DNA of 64,000 nt, from positions 372,001 through 436,000 of the forward strand of contig NZ_CP176502.1 of NCBI RefSeq assembly GCF_046267875.1. Direction: 5' to 3'. The notes beneath the pieces were generated by a model. It was given only the letters and a program-made list of their open reading frames with translations. It was not told the origin of the DNA and did no database searches. The stretch comes from Mannheimia glucosida. Its GTDB lineage: Bacteria > Pseudomonadota > Gammaproteobacteria > Enterobacterales > Pasteurellaceae. The translations under genes were made by a program, and so were the position numbers. How positions within the stretch are numbered: position 1 is the first letter of the stretch; the number at the start of each line of letters is the position of its first letter. This document shows positions 44,521 through 53,397 of this stretch, piece by piece.

Positions 44521-44784
44521 TTGGCTAATATCAAGTCAGCAAAAAAACGTGCGGTTCAATCTGAAAAACGCCGCCAACACAACGCAAGCCAACGCTCAAT
44601 GATGCGTACATTCATCAAAAAAGTATATGCAGCAGTAGCAGCAGGCGATAAAGCAGCAGCTCAAACGGCTTTCGTTGAAATGCAAAAAGTTGTAGACCGT
44701 ATGGCGTCTAAAAACTTAATCCACGCTAACAAAGCGGCTAACCACAAATCTAAATTAGCAGCGCAAATCAAAAAATTAGCGTAA
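44521..44784 (+). CDS. rpsT: 30S ribosomal protein S20
   Basis: This 87-residue protein reads M-ANIKSAKKRAVQSEKRRQ, then NASQRSMMRTFIKKVYAAV and KAANHKSKLAAQIKKLA. It is a primary 16S-binding protein of the 30S body. The start is TTG at 44521, with AGGAG 7 bases upstream; E. coli rpsT also uses UUG, where it is part of autoregulation. A second in-frame TTG two codons earlier would add two residues and sits on the ribosome site. Confidence 0.96.
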   Translation: MANIKSAKKRAVQSEKRRQHNASQRSMMRTFIKKVYAAVAAGDKAAAQTAFVEMQKVVDRMASKNLIHANKAANHKSKLAAQIKKLA

Positions 44785-44800
44785 TATCGAACAGATATGA

Positions 44801-44836
44801 AAAAAACCGACTTTATGTCGGTTTTTTTTCTTTTTA
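44801..44836 (+). terminator. Intrinsic terminator of rpsT
   Basis: Arms AAAAAACCGAC and GTCGGTTTTTT with a 5-nt loop, followed by TTCTTTTT. Confidence 0.9.
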
Positions 44837-44845
44837 ACCATAACA

Positions 44846-44886
44846 CAAAGGGCTATTCTAGATATTCTAAAATAGCCTTTGTTTCA
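44846..44886 (-). terminator. Probable terminator hairpin of mscL
   Basis: CAAAGGGCTATT and AATAGCCTTTG pair with one bulge and a loop that can extend the stem. The T-run after it on the minus strand is poor, so confidence is modest. Confidence 0.45.
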
Positions 44887-44897
44887 AAATCAGTTAA

Positions 44898-45293
44898 TTA
44901 TTTTTTCAATAAATCACGGATTTCAGTTAATAATTTCTCTTCCGCTGTTGGCTCTGCAGGAGCTTCTTCTACAACTGGAGCTTTTTTCAGTGAGTTAATC
45001 ACTTTCACCATACCGAATACCGCAAGTGCGATAATTAAGAAATCAAATACGTTTTGAATAAATGCACCGTATTTTAACATCACTGCTTCCGCACCTTCTT
45101 TTGCCGGGGCGATTTCAATGGCTAAATCTTTGAAATCCACGCCACCGATTAACCAACCGATAGGTGGCATTACAACATCGCTAACTAATGAAGAAACAAT
45201 TTTACCGAATGCACCGCCGATAATCACACCGACAGCCATATCAACAACATTACCTTTTACCGCAAATTCACGGAACTCTTTTAAAATACTCAT
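44898..45293 (-). CDS. mscL: Large-conductance mechanosensitive channel MscL
   Basis: This 131-residue protein begins MSILKEFREFAVKGNVVDMA, then VGVIIGGAFGKIVSSLVSDV forms the pore helix M1 and FLIIALAVFGMVKVINSL the second helix M2, followed by an acidic cytoplasmic bundle. It opens to release solutes on hypo-osmotic shock. I chose ATG 45293 with AAGGA 9 bases upstream; a longer frame adds six residues unlike the family. Near the BCCT transporter, this gives the window both arms of osmotic response. Confidence 0.96.
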   Translation of the reverse strand: MSILKEFREFAVKGNVVDMAVGVIIGGAFGKIVSSLVSDVVMPPIGWLIGGVDFKDLAIEIAPAKEGAEAVMLKYGAFIQNVFDFLIIALAVFGMVKVINSLKKAPVVEEAPAEPTAEEKLLTEIRDLLKK

Positions 45294-45425
45294 AGGGGGC
45301 TTTCCTTTCATTCAATGATTAAACACGATCTTCGCAAGAACGTGGGCTGGCGATTATAATCAAAATCTTTAAAATTTATACAACATTTAAATAAATTTAC
45401 ATTTTTTTGATTTAGATCAGTTTGA

Positions 45426-45953
45426 TTATAACTGATTGGCTAATAATTTGCCAAAATTCTCTACCTGTTGCCAATCGGTGTACTCATATTCTTTAGAGGT
45501 ATCGGTTTCGCCTTTGGTAATTTTCATAATAAAGCGAATCATCACTCGATCGAATATCTTATAACGTGGGTAAAGTAATGCCCCGGCAATCACCTCAATG
45601 TGGGTTGGCTTCCACTTCACTTTGGCTAAAAATTTCCGCACATAAGTGTTGGTTTCAGGCGTGTTGCGATTGTCTTTACGAGCGGTTAAATTCACGCCGT
45701 AAAAGGCGGTTTTCTTTGCATTTAACGCCAAATAATGCTGTTCCACAAACTGATAAACCAACGGGTTAAAATGCCCATAGCGAATTGAAGCACCGATGAC
45801 AATTTGGTCTGCATTTGCAATTTTTTCGGCAAAATCGACCGCTTGATCTTTTAGCGAAATCAGCTCGACTTCGTGGGTAATCACGCTCGCCAATCGTTCG
45901 GCAATTTTTTTAGTTTGACCATCAGTCGTAAAATAGAGAATTAAGGTTTTCAT
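45426..45953 (-). CDS. hemG: Menaquinone-dependent protoporphyrinogen IX dehydrogenase HemG
   Basis: This 175-residue flavodoxin-like protein has LILYFTTDGQTKKIAERL as the FMN phosphate loop, GASIRYGHFNPLVYQFV, and the long-chain insert typical of HemG with FIMKITKGETDTSKEYEYTD. It oxidises protoporphyrinogen IX to protoporphyrin IX for haem synthesis, passing electrons to menaquinone and so to fumarate reductase in anaerobic cells. Its ATG directly follows the trkH stop. The order yigZ-trkH-hemG is the same as in E. coli. Confidence 0.95.
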   Translation of the reverse strand: MKTLILYFTTDGQTKKIAERLASVITHEVELISLKDQAVDFAEKIANADQIVIGASIRYGHFNPLVYQFVEQHYLALNAKKTAFYGVNLTARKDNRNTPETNTYVRKFLAKVKWKPTHIEVIAGALLYPRYKIFDRVMIRFIMKITKGETDTSKEYEYTDWQQVENFGKLLANQL

Positions 45954-47438
45954 TTAATCTTTCCAAAAAACAGGGCTTAAAATCACCAGCAAGGTGAACA
46001 CTTCCAAACGTCCGCATACCATCGCAAAAGTCAGCACCAATTTGGCACTGTCCGGCACTTGGGTGAAATTACTGCTCACGCTACCTAACGCCGGGCCTAG
46101 ATTATTCAGGGTGGCAATCACCGCATTTAGGGCATCAAAGGTTTCCATTCCACAGGCGATTGAGGCAAGCCAGCAGATCACGAACACGAAAAAGTACGCC
46201 GAGAAAAACGCCCAAATACCATCAACTACCCGTTCCGATAAAACGTGGTTGCCTAATTTAATCGGTTGAATCACGTTGGGGTGAATGTAGCGGTGGATTT
46301 CACGTTTACTTTGTAAATAAAGTAACAACACCCGAATCACTTTCAAGCCGCCACCGGTTGAACCGGCACAACCACCGATAAAGGAAGACAATACCAACAG
46401 CGTAGGTAAAAACGAACTCCAATGGCTAAAATCATTAGTAGTAAAGCCGGCAGTAGTGGAAATTGATACCGATTGAAACAATGCTTGCTCAATGGTAACA
46501 GAGGTGTTATCGAAATAGCCGTAGCCCACTAACACCAAGGTACAGACCAAGAAAAGCCCTAACTGCACCATTAAGAAAAAGCGAAATTCGTAATCACCCC
46601 AATACAAGCGGCTTAAAATACCACCTTTTTTGCGAGTCTGAATATCACGCAACCGGTCGATCACCGCAAAATGCAATGCAAAGTTGCAGGCAGAAAGTAG
46701 CAGGAAAAACACGGTAATATAACTAATTGCCGCATTATTAAAATAACCGATGCTAGCATCGTGGGTGGAAAATCCGCCAATCGAAACGGTAGAAAAGCTA
46801 TGCGAAATGGCATCAAACGCCGTCATTCCGGCGAGCCAAAATGCGACCGCACACAGAATCGTCAGGCTGAGATAAATCAGCCACAACGCTTTTGCCGTTT
46901 CCGCAATACGAGGTCGCATTTTCTGTTCTTTGAGCGGGCCGGGCATTTCCGCACGGTAAAGCTGCATTCCACCAATGCCTAACAGCGGAATAATCGCAAC
47001 CGCTAATACGATGATCCCCATTCCCCCCAACCATTGCAGAAATTGGCGATAGAATAAAATCGCTTTAGGCAGACTGTCTAGGCCAGTGATAACGGTTGCC
47101 CCTGTAGTGGTTAAGCCGGAAAAGGACTCAAAAATGGATTCCGCCACGTTTAAATCGGGGTTTTCCAAAATAATAAAAGGCACAGCCCCGAGCAAACCCA
47201 ACACCACCCAAAACAGCACTACAATTAAAAAGCCCTCGCGGGAACGTAGCTCGTTTTTGTTGTCACGGCACAGCCACCAAAGCAACGTACCAACCATAAA
47301 ATTCAGGGCAAAGGCTTCTAAAAACGCCCGCCCACCGCCATCGCCATAAATGAGGGCAACTATTGCCGGCACAAGCATTGTGAATGAAAAACACATCACC
47401 AAAATGCCAACAATTCGGATAATCGAAAAAAATTGCAT
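45954..47438 (-). CDS. trkH: Trk potassium uptake protein TrkH
   Basis: This 494-residue membrane protein has the four pore-loop repeats of the Trk/Ktr/HKT family, for example FSGLTTTGATVITGLDSLP, FSTVSIGGFSTHDASIG, VSISTTAGFTTNDFSHW and TLNNLGPALGSVS. It is the K+-conducting subunit that works with the NAD-binding TrkA (not in the window). Length is close to E. coli TrkH (483 aa). It lies 3 bp after yigZ and abuts hemG. Confidence 0.95.
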   Translation of the reverse strand: MQFFSIIRIVGILVMCFSFTMLVPAIVALIYGDGGGRAFLEAFALNFMVGTLLWWLCRDNKNELRSREGFLIVVLFWVVLGLLGAVPFIILENPDLNVAESIFESFSGLTTTGATVITGLDSLPKAILFYRQFLQWLGGMGIIVLAVAIIPLLGIGGMQLYRAEMPGPLKEQKMRPRIAETAKALWLIYLSLTILCAVAFWLAGMTAFDAISHSFSTVSIGGFSTHDASIGYFNNAAISYITVFFLLLSACNFALHFAVIDRLRDIQTRKKGGILSRLYWGDYEFRFFLMVQLGLFLVCTLVLVGYGYFDNTSVTIEQALFQSVSISTTAGFTTNDFSHWSSFLPTLLVLSSFIGGCAGSTGGGLKVIRVLLLYLQSKREIHRYIHPNVIQPIKLGNHVLSERVVDGIWAFFSAYFFVFVICWLASIACGMETFDALNAVIATLNNLGPALGSVSSNFTQVPDSAKLVLTFAMVCGRLEVFTLLVILSPVFWKD

Positions 47439-47441
47439 AGA

Positions 47442-48053
47442 CTAGGTTTCTTCTTTTATTAATGCGAGCTTGCCCGAAAAGCGTTGGGTTAATTCATCCG
47501 TAAACGCTTCAACCTCGCTCGGGTTAAATGCCAGCAACAGATCGACTTTATCGCTAAAAAGTTGCTCGACAATCACAATATCTTTCTCACTAATGAGATG
47601 AGAAATGGTATTAAATTGCTCATATTCACACTGCAAGCGGTAGTTTTTTCGCAAAACTTTGCGAATCCGCTCCAACTGCAATAACGCCTGTTGCACGCCA
47701 TTGCCATAGGCTTTCACCAAGCCGCCGGTGCCAAGCTGGATACCGCCATAGTAGCGAACTACCACCGCCGTAATTTCCCCCAAGCCTGAACCAAGCAAAT
47801 AATTGAGCATTGGCTTACCGGCTGTGCCGGACGGTTCTCCATCATCCGAAAAGCCGTATTGTTGCGAGTCATTCGGCAAGCCTGCCACCGTTGCCCAACA
47901 CCAATGGCGTGCGTGCGGGTGCTGCATTTTCAGCTCCTGCCAAAATGCCTTGGCTTGCTCCATCCCTTCAGTGTGGCGAAGGTAGGTGATGAAGCGGCTT
48001 TTTTTAATCTCTTCTTCAAAAATTGTATCCGCTTTGGGGATAAAAAATTCCAT
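47442..48053 (-). CDS. yigZ: IMPACT-family protein YigZ
   Basis: This 203-residue protein has the IMPACT (UPF0029) N-terminal domain, with FEEEIKKSRFITYLRHTEG, SDDGEPSGTAGKPML and VVVRYYGGIQLGTGGLVKAY, and a C-terminal DUF1949 domain. Eukaryotic IMPACT regulates the GCN2 kinase; the bacterial function is uncertain. First gene of the yigZ-trkH-hemG unit. Confidence 0.93.
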   Translation of the reverse strand: MEFFIPKADTIFEEEIKKSRFITYLRHTEGMEQAKAFWQELKMQHPHARHWCWATVAGLPNDSQQYGFSDDGEPSGTAGKPMLNYLLGSGLGEITAVVVRYYGGIQLGTGGLVKAYGNGVQQALLQLERIRKVLRKNYRLQCEYEQFNTISHLISEKDIVIVEQLFSDKVDLLLAFNPSEVEAFTDELTQRFSGKLALIKEET

Positions 48054-48417
48054 TGTTTGATTCTCTTATCTTGAATGTGGCAATGATACCATATTCAAGC
48101 CACTTTTTATTTCTACGGTTTAGTGGTTTAATAGGGTTTTAATGTGATTGTGAATTTCTGTTTTACGCTCGATCCAGTCCCCCTCTTTAGCAAAGAGGGG
48201 TTAGGGGAGATTTATTCGCTACGCTCACACTTCGTGCCATCAGCAAAGCCGATGTTCAAACGCAAGCGTTTGTGGCAGACGTAAATTACGCTCATACGGA
48301 ATTTGAGTATCGCTATCAAATCTCCCCCTGCCCCTCTTTTCTAAAGAGGGGAGCTTGTCCATCTGAGTCTTAAAATATGAAGTTCTTCCAAAATTCTTTT
48401 ACCCATAGAACTTAACA
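48054..48417. other. Gap between yigZ and fmt
   Basis: A 364-bp gap with no gene. About half of it (48176-48360) is the inverted-repeat element listed separately; the rest is AT-rich and shows no promoter I can name with confidence. Confidence 0.6.
48176..48360. mobile_element. MITE-like inverted-repeat element
   Basis: Two imperfect inverted arms of about 35 bp bound the element: CCCCTCTTTAGCAAAGAGGG then TTAGGGGAGATTT at 48179-48213, and AAATCTCCCCCTGCCCCTCT then TTTCTAAAGAGGGG at 48318-48351. Each arm also folds on itself (CCTCTTT/AAAGAGG). The core of about 105 bp has no ORF and includes AACGCAAGCGTTT. It has the form of a non-mobile miniature element. Exact ends and any target duplication are unclear. 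Confidence 0.55.
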
Positions 48418-49371
48418 ATGTCAAAACTCAATATTATTTTTGCCGGCACGCCTGATTTTGCCGCTCAACATTTACAAGCCTTATTAGATTCCGAGCATAA
48501 CGTGATTGCGGTTTATACCCAGCCGGATAAACCTGCTGGGCGAGGGAAAAAACTGCAAGCCAGCCCGGTGAAACAACTTGCTGAGGCTCACAACATTCGG
48601 GTTTTTCAACCTAAATCTCTGCGTAAGGAAGAGGCTCAAGCTGAACTGAAAGCCTTAAATGCCGATGTAATGGTGGTGGTAGCTTACGGCTTAATTCTAC
48701 CTGAAGCAGTATTGAATGCTCCTAAATATGGTTGCCTAAACGTACACGGTTCGCTACTACCTTGCTGGCGTGGAGCAGCTCCGATTCAGCGTTCGATTTG
48801 GGCGGGCGATAGTGAAACCGGTGTAACCATTATGCAAATGGACGTTGGCTTAGACACCGGTGATATGTTACATAAAGTCACAACCCCGATTGAGCCGAAT
48901 GAAACCTCTACTTCACTTTATGCCAAACTGGCAGAACTCGCCCCTCCTGCATTACTTGAGGTATTAAACGGCTTAGAAACCCAAGCCTTCAAAGCTGAAA
49001 AGCAAGATGAAAGCCAAGCTAACTATGCGGAAAAATTATCAAAAGAAGAGGCAAAATTGGATTGGCAACTCCCCGCTGTTCAACTGGAACGCAATATCCG
49101 AGCTTTTAACCCTTGGCCGTTTAGTTTTTTAACCTTAACTGTTGATGGCGTTGAGCAAAGTATCAAAATTCACCAAGCCACGGTGTTACCTCACCAAGAA
49201 AAAGCAGCCGGCACGGTAATTAATGTGGATAAAACCGGGATTCAAATCGCCACTCAACAGGGCGTGCTGAATATTACCCAACTTCAACCGGCGGGTAAAA
49301 AACCAATGTCGGTGCAAGATTTCTTAAACGGTCGAGCGGATTGGTTCGTCAGTGGCACACAACTAAGTTAA
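48418..49371 (+). CDS. fmt: Methionyl-tRNA formyltransferase
   Basis: This 317-residue protein shows IIFAGTPDFAAQHLQALLDS, YTQPDKPAGRGKKLQASPVK, and the folate-enzyme signature NVHGSLLPCWRGAAPIQRSI with the catalytic Asn/His/Asp set (Asp in MDVGLDTGDML). It formylates initiator Met-tRNA. Usually def precedes and rsmB follows; neither is here. Instead the MITE-like element precedes it and modF follows by 12 bp. Confidence 0.97.
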   Translation: MSKLNIIFAGTPDFAAQHLQALLDSEHNVIAVYTQPDKPAGRGKKLQASPVKQLAEAHNIRVFQPKSLRKEEAQAELKALNADVMVVVAYGLILPEAVLNAPKYGCLNVHGSLLPCWRGAAPIQRSIWAGDSETGVTIMQMDVGLDTGDMLHKVTTPIEPNETSTSLYAKLAELAPPALLEVLNGLETQAFKAEKQDESQANYAEKLSKEEAKLDWQLPAVQLERNIRAFNPWPFSFLTLTVDGVEQSIKIHQATVLPHQEKAAGTVINVDKTGIQIATQQGVLNITQLQPAGKKPMSVQDFLNGRADWFVSGTQLS

Positions 49372-49383
49372 AACGGGAAATAT

Positions 49384-50862
49384 ATGCAAACACAACCATC
49401 ACTTACAATAACCAATGCCCGATTTTCACTGGTTAAACAACATAAACTCACGATTGACGCCTTACAGATCCAACCCAATGACTTTTGGGTGGTCGTAGGC
49501 GGAAACGGTTCGGGGAAAACGGCTTTTTCACTGGCTTTACAGGGTAAAATTTCGCTCTATTACGGCGACTATGACAATTCGTTCCAACATATTCAGCTCC
49601 TATCTTTCGAGCAACAACAAAAAATGTTGGAGCAGATTTTCAAAGCTCGCAACAATGACAGTGTCTCACCCGATGATTTCGGCTTAACCGCCCGACAAGT
49701 GATTTTAAATGGTAGTCAAAAAGCGGCGTTATGTGAGGAATATGCCCACAAATTGCATATTCCACATCTGCTTGAACGCCCGTTTATGCACCTTTCCACT
49801 GGAGAAAGTCGCAAAGTGCTGTTTTGCCAAATGTTAGTGAGCGAGCCGGATTTACTCATTTTAGATGAGCCGTTTGAAGGGCTGGATCAGCAGTCGGTGC
49901 AATATTGGCAGCAACTGATTGCCGAGTTACAAAGCAAAATGGCATTGGTGCTGATTGTAAACCGTTTTAATGATATTCCTGATGCTGCCAATCATATTGC
50001 GTTATTAGATAATTTATCGTTAATTCTGCAAGGAGAGCGAGCAGAAATTGAACAACAAGCGGTCTATTCTCAGCTAAAATTTGCAGAACAGAATGTGAAC
50101 GTTCCTTTGCCTGAAAGTGCCGCTCCGCTGAACAGTCTGCCCGAAAACATCAATCCGTTTGAGTTGGAAAAGGTGACTATCCAATACGGAGAAAAGAAAA
50201 TTTTAGACAATCTCAGTTGGACGGTTGAGCCAAAACAACATTGGTGGATTAAAGGCCCGAATGGAGCAGGGAAATCCACCTTGCTGTCGATTATCACCGG
50301 CGACCACCCCCAATCTTACGCCAACAAAGTACGATTATTCGGTCGCCAGCGTGGGTCAGGCGAAACCATTTGGGATATTAAGAAAAACATCGGTTATGTA
50401 AGCAGCCAATTACATATGGATTATCGGGTAAACTGTTCGGCAATGGAGGTGATTCTTTCAGGATTTTTTGACAGTATCGGCGTGTATCAGCAAGTGCCAA
50501 ACGCTCTGCAATTAAAAGCGATGGAATGGCTGGAGCGTTTAAACCTAGCAACATTTGCTAAAAAACCGTTCCGTTCACTTTCTTGGGGGCAGCAACGCCT
50601 GCTACTGATTACCCGAGCAATGGTAAAACACCCACCAATTTTGATTTTAGATGAGCCGCTGCAAGGCCTAGATGGTGTAAACCGCAAATTAGTGAAACAA
50701 TTTATCGAGCAATTAGTGAGCAATAGCCAAACCCAACTGCTGTTTGTTTCACACCAAGACAGCGATGCCCCAAATTGCATCACGCATTTGTTTGAGTTTG
50801 TACCGAAAGGGGAAACCAACGAATTTGGGTATGAGTATCAGCAAACGGAACTTGGAGCATAA
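49384..50862 (+). CDS. modF: ModF-type duplicated ABC ATPase
   Basis: This 492-residue protein carries two ABC ATPase domains and no membrane segment. Domain 1 has Walker A GGNGSGKT (about 40) and LILDEPFEG; domain 2 has GPNGAGKSTLL (about 300), a degenerate signature FRSLSWGQQRLLL and LILDEPLQGLDG. The domain-1 signature is LSTGESRKVL. Length and layout match E. coli ModF (490 aa), a protein linked by position to molybdate transport but of unproven function. No modABC genes are near. The acpH ATG follows its stop directly. Confidence 0.88.
   Translation: MQTQPSLTITNARFSLVKQHKLTIDALQIQPNDFWVVVGGNGSGKTAFSLALQGKISLYYGDYDNSFQHIQLLSFEQQQKMLEQIFKARNNDSVSPDDFGLTARQVILNGSQKAALCEEYAHKLHIPHLLERPFMHLSTGESRKVLFCQMLVSEPDLLILDEPFEGLDQQSVQYWQQLIAELQSKMALVLIVNRFNDIPDAANHIALLDNLSLILQGERAEIEQQAVYSQLKFAEQNVNVPLPESAAPLNSLPENINPFELEKVTIQYGEKKILDNLSWTVEPKQHWWIKGPNGAGKSTLLSIITGDHPQSYANKVRLFGRQRGSGETIWDIKKNIGYVSSQLHMDYRVNCSAMEVILSGFFDSIGVYQQVPNALQLKAMEWLERLNLATFAKKPFRSLSWGQQRLLLITRAMVKHPPILILDEPLQGLDGVNRKLVKQFIEQLVSNSQTQLLFVSHQDSDAPNCITHLFEFVPKGETNEFGYEYQQTELGA
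50055..50063 (+). repeat. DNA uptake signal sequence inside modF
   Basis: Exact ACAAGCGGT followed by CTATT, located in the linker between the two ATPase domains. Confidence 0.75.
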
Positions 50863-51453
50863 ATGAATTTTCTGGCTCACTCGCTGATTTCACTTGAAAT
50901 TGATACAAAAACTAATCAACAAACTTTATATGGCAACTTTGCCGGTGATTTCTATAAAGGCTTAATTCAAAACCTCGATTTAGCTGATGATTTAAAAGGC
51001 GGTGTTATATTACACCGCTTGATTGATAAAATTTGCGACAGACAAGATAGTTTTACCACTGAATTGCTGCGAAATAACTTCGGGCGTTATAAAGGCATTG
51101 TGTCAGATATTATGATCGATCATTTCTTAGCTAAACATTTTCAAGCCTTATTTGGCAAAGATTTGAATGCCGTTCAAAGAAGGATTTTTCAACAGATCAA
51201 TCAACATCGAGCAATTTTTCCTGAAAACTTTATACCAATGTTTAATTGGCTTGAATCTCGTAATGCGTTAAGTAGTTATGCAGATTTGGAGTTCCTAGAG
51301 AGAGTATTCATCGGAATGTCCTCAAGAGTTAAGAAAGGCGAGATTTTAAGAAATGCTGTAACCGAAATTTGGCAGAATTATACTCTTTTAGAAGAAGCCG
51401 CTATTCAGGAGTTTTTTACTGTAAAAGACAGGGCTACTCGAGAACTTAGTTGA
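50863..51453 (+). CDS. acpH: Acyl carrier protein phosphodiesterase AcpH
   Basis: This 196-residue protein begins MNFLAHSLISLEIDTKTNQQ, and has LYGNFAGDFYKGL, GVILHRLIDKICDRQDSF and SDIMIDHFLAKHF, the His/Asp pattern of the HD-related AcpH family. It hydrolyses the phosphopantetheine arm from holo-ACP. Length agrees with E. coli AcpH (193 aa). The ATG directly follows the modF stop, so it is translationally coupled with it. Confidence 0.9.
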   Translation: MNFLAHSLISLEIDTKTNQQTLYGNFAGDFYKGLIQNLDLADDLKGGVILHRLIDKICDRQDSFTTELLRNNFGRYKGIVSDIMIDHFLAKHFQALFGKDLNAVQRRIFQQINQHRAIFPENFIPMFNWLESRNALSSYADLEFLERVFIGMSSRVKKGEILRNAVTEIWQNYTLLEEAAIQEFFTVKDRATRELS

Positions 51454-51513
51454 ATACTTTAGTCGGTATCTTGGATATTCTTGAATTTATCGATCTTTTC
51501 TCTTATCCTGTCT

Positions 51514-51532
51514 GATAATAATTCTCAAACAT
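51514..51532 (+). promoter_or_regulatory. Possible Fur box upstream of the FecCD-type permease
   Basis: GATAATAATTCTCAAACAT matches the 19-bp Fur consensus at 11 positions and ends 9 bp before the permease ATG. Weak evidence, but it fits iron control of the transporter. Confidence 0.35.
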
Positions 51533-51541
51533 TACATTTTT

Positions 51542-52582
51542 ATGCAAACAACGCTCTCTCCCCAACAAATAGCTAAAAAGCACCGAACTATTGAAAAGAA
51601 ACGCAGTTTTTTATTACTCTTTTTCTTACTCATTTGTTTACTCAGCCTCATTTTCGATATTATGACAGGCCCTTCCCTGCTTCCGTTTAATGAAGTTTGG
51701 AAAGCCTTATTCCAATTAGGCGAAATTGAAGAAACCACCAAAGTGATTGTCTATGAGCTACGCTTACCAATGGCAATAATGGCATTGGTGGTCGGAGCAG
51801 CTCTTGGTGTCGGAGGAGCGGAAATTCAAACTTTGCTTAATAATCCGATGGCAAGCCCTTATACACTGGGTTTAGCGGCTGCAGCTGGTTTTGGTGCTTC
51901 GATTGTTATTGCCTTTGGTGGTTTTAGTTTACCCACCGAAATTTCTGTACCTGTCGGGGCTTTTGTGATGACACTATTTTCTTCCGCCATTTTATTTGCC
52001 TTTTCCTCTTTAGGACGTTTTAGCTCGGCAATATTAGTGCTGGTAGGAATTGCCTTATTGTTTTTATTTCAGTCTTTACTGTCATTGGTGCAATTTATTT
52101 CTGCACCTGAGGTATCCCAACAAATTCTGTTTTGGCTATTCGGTAATTTAACTAAAGCCACTTGGCCGACTATCTCAATTGCCTTTGGCGTAACTACAGC
52201 CTGTATTTTATTATTACTCAAAGATGCGTGGAAATTAACTGCCTTGCGTTTGGGCGAAGCTCGAGCATTGAGCTTAGGTATTAACTTAACTTGGTTACGA
52301 ATGAAAACATTGCTGATTGTGTCTGTAATGACGGCCACCTGCATTAGCTTTGTAGGCATTATCGGCTTTATTGGCTTAGTTGCCCCGCATATTGCCCGAA
52401 TGTTGCTAGGCGAAGACCAACGCTTTTTCCTGCCCGGTTCAATGTTAGTGGGTGCGGCATTTTTATCGATGTCCTCAGTGCTATCAAAAAGCCTTGTGCC
52501 GGGAGCATTATTTCCGGTTGGTATTATTACAGCGTTAGTCGGCGTACCGTTCTTTTTCTGGATTGTGTTGGCGAAACGATAA
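51542..52582 (+). CDS. FecCD-family ABC transporter permease (iron/siderophore or cobalamin type)
   Basis: This 346-residue protein has about ten membrane segments. VYELRLPMAIMALVVGAALG, GAEIQTLLNNPMASPYTLGL, and CISFVGIIGFIGLVAPHIAR are the FecCD/BtuC family signatures, with the ATPase-coupling loop. It would form the homodimeric channel together with the next gene's ATPase. The N-terminus has a polar, charged tail before the first membrane helix. The ATG has no strong ribosome site. Substrate is unknown; a chelated metal is most likely. Confidence 0.88.
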   Translation: MQTTLSPQQIAKKHRTIEKKRSFLLLFFLLICLLSLIFDIMTGPSLLPFNEVWKALFQLGEIEETTKVIVYELRLPMAIMALVVGAALGVGGAEIQTLLNNPMASPYTLGLAAAAGFGASIVIAFGGFSLPTEISVPVGAFVMTLFSSAILFAFSSLGRFSSAILVLVGIALLFLFQSLLSLVQFISAPEVSQQILFWLFGNLTKATWPTISIAFGVTTACILLLLKDAWKLTALRLGEARALSLGINLTWLRMKTLLIVSVMTATCISFVGIIGFIGLVAPHIARMLLGEDQRFFLPGSMLVGAAFLSMSSVLSKSLVPGALFPVGIITALVGVPFFFWIVLAKR

Positions 52583-52591
52583 GGATTTTCT

Positions 52592-53386
52592 ATGCTCAAC
52601 TTAAACGATGTGACTATTAAGCGTGGAAACTTAGTGGTGGCTGATAAAATCAATCTACATTTTGAACAAGGCAAGATCTATACTTTACTTGGCCCAAATG
52701 GTGCAGGGAAATCTTCTCTACTTAAAACCCTATTTGGAGAAATTGCTCATCAAGGGGCGATTGATTTTGATGGTAATAAATTAACTTCAAGCAACTTGCA
52801 TAGTTGGCGTAAACAAATTGGCTATATGCCACAAGATACACAGGTGGAAGCCTCACTAAGTGCCTTAGAAGTCATCTTATTAGGGCAACTTGATAGCCTG
52901 AATATGTATATTAGCGATGAATTACTCAATGAAGCTGTTAATATTATGGATAAACTCAGCATTTCGCATTTAGCTCATCAAGATATCATGCGGCTGAGTG
53001 GTGGGCAACGGCAGATGGTGATGTTCGCACAAGTATTGCTACGTAAACCACACATTCTGCTGCTAGATGAGCCTGTCAGTGCGTTGGATATGTATCATCA
53101 AATCAACTTACTTGAATATGTGAATGCCTACACTCGAGCGAATAACCTAATTACAATTATGGTGCTGCACGATTTAAGCCTTGCGGCTCAATTTTCGGAT
53201 AGTGTGATGCTATTAAGCGAGGGGAAAATTCAAGCACAAGGCAGAGCTTGTGATGTGTTGGAATGCGATATTATTCGGAGACTCTATAATGTCAATATTG
53301 AGATTTTATATGATGGAAACGGCTCGCCGATTATCCGCCCGCTTCGCAAATGTTTAAATATTGATTGCTGTTTGAACCGCAAATAG
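52592..53386 (+). CDS. ABC transporter ATP-binding protein (FecE/BtuD type)
   Basis: This 264-residue ATPase has Walker A LGPNGAGKSSLLKT, the signature LSGGQRQMVMFAQ, Walker B HILLLDEPVSALD and the switch histidine in MVLHDLSLAAQ. It lies 9 bp after the permease gene. A short C-terminal tail (CLNIDCCLNRK) holds three cysteines and is unusual. It energises import with the permease and, presumably, the binding protein encoded on the other strand just downstream. Confidence 0.9.
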   Translation: MLNLNDVTIKRGNLVVADKINLHFEQGKIYTLLGPNGAGKSSLLKTLFGEIAHQGAIDFDGNKLTSSNLHSWRKQIGYMPQDTQVEASLSALEVILLGQLDSLNMYISDELLNEAVNIMDKLSISHLAHQDIMRLSGGQRQMVMFAQVLLRKPHILLLDEPVSALDMYHQINLLEYVNAYTRANNLITIMVLHDLSLAAQFSDSVMLLSEGKIQAQGRACDVLECDIIRRLYNVNIEILYDGNGSPIIRPLRKCLNIDCCLNRK

Positions 53387-53397
53387 TAAAAGTAAAT

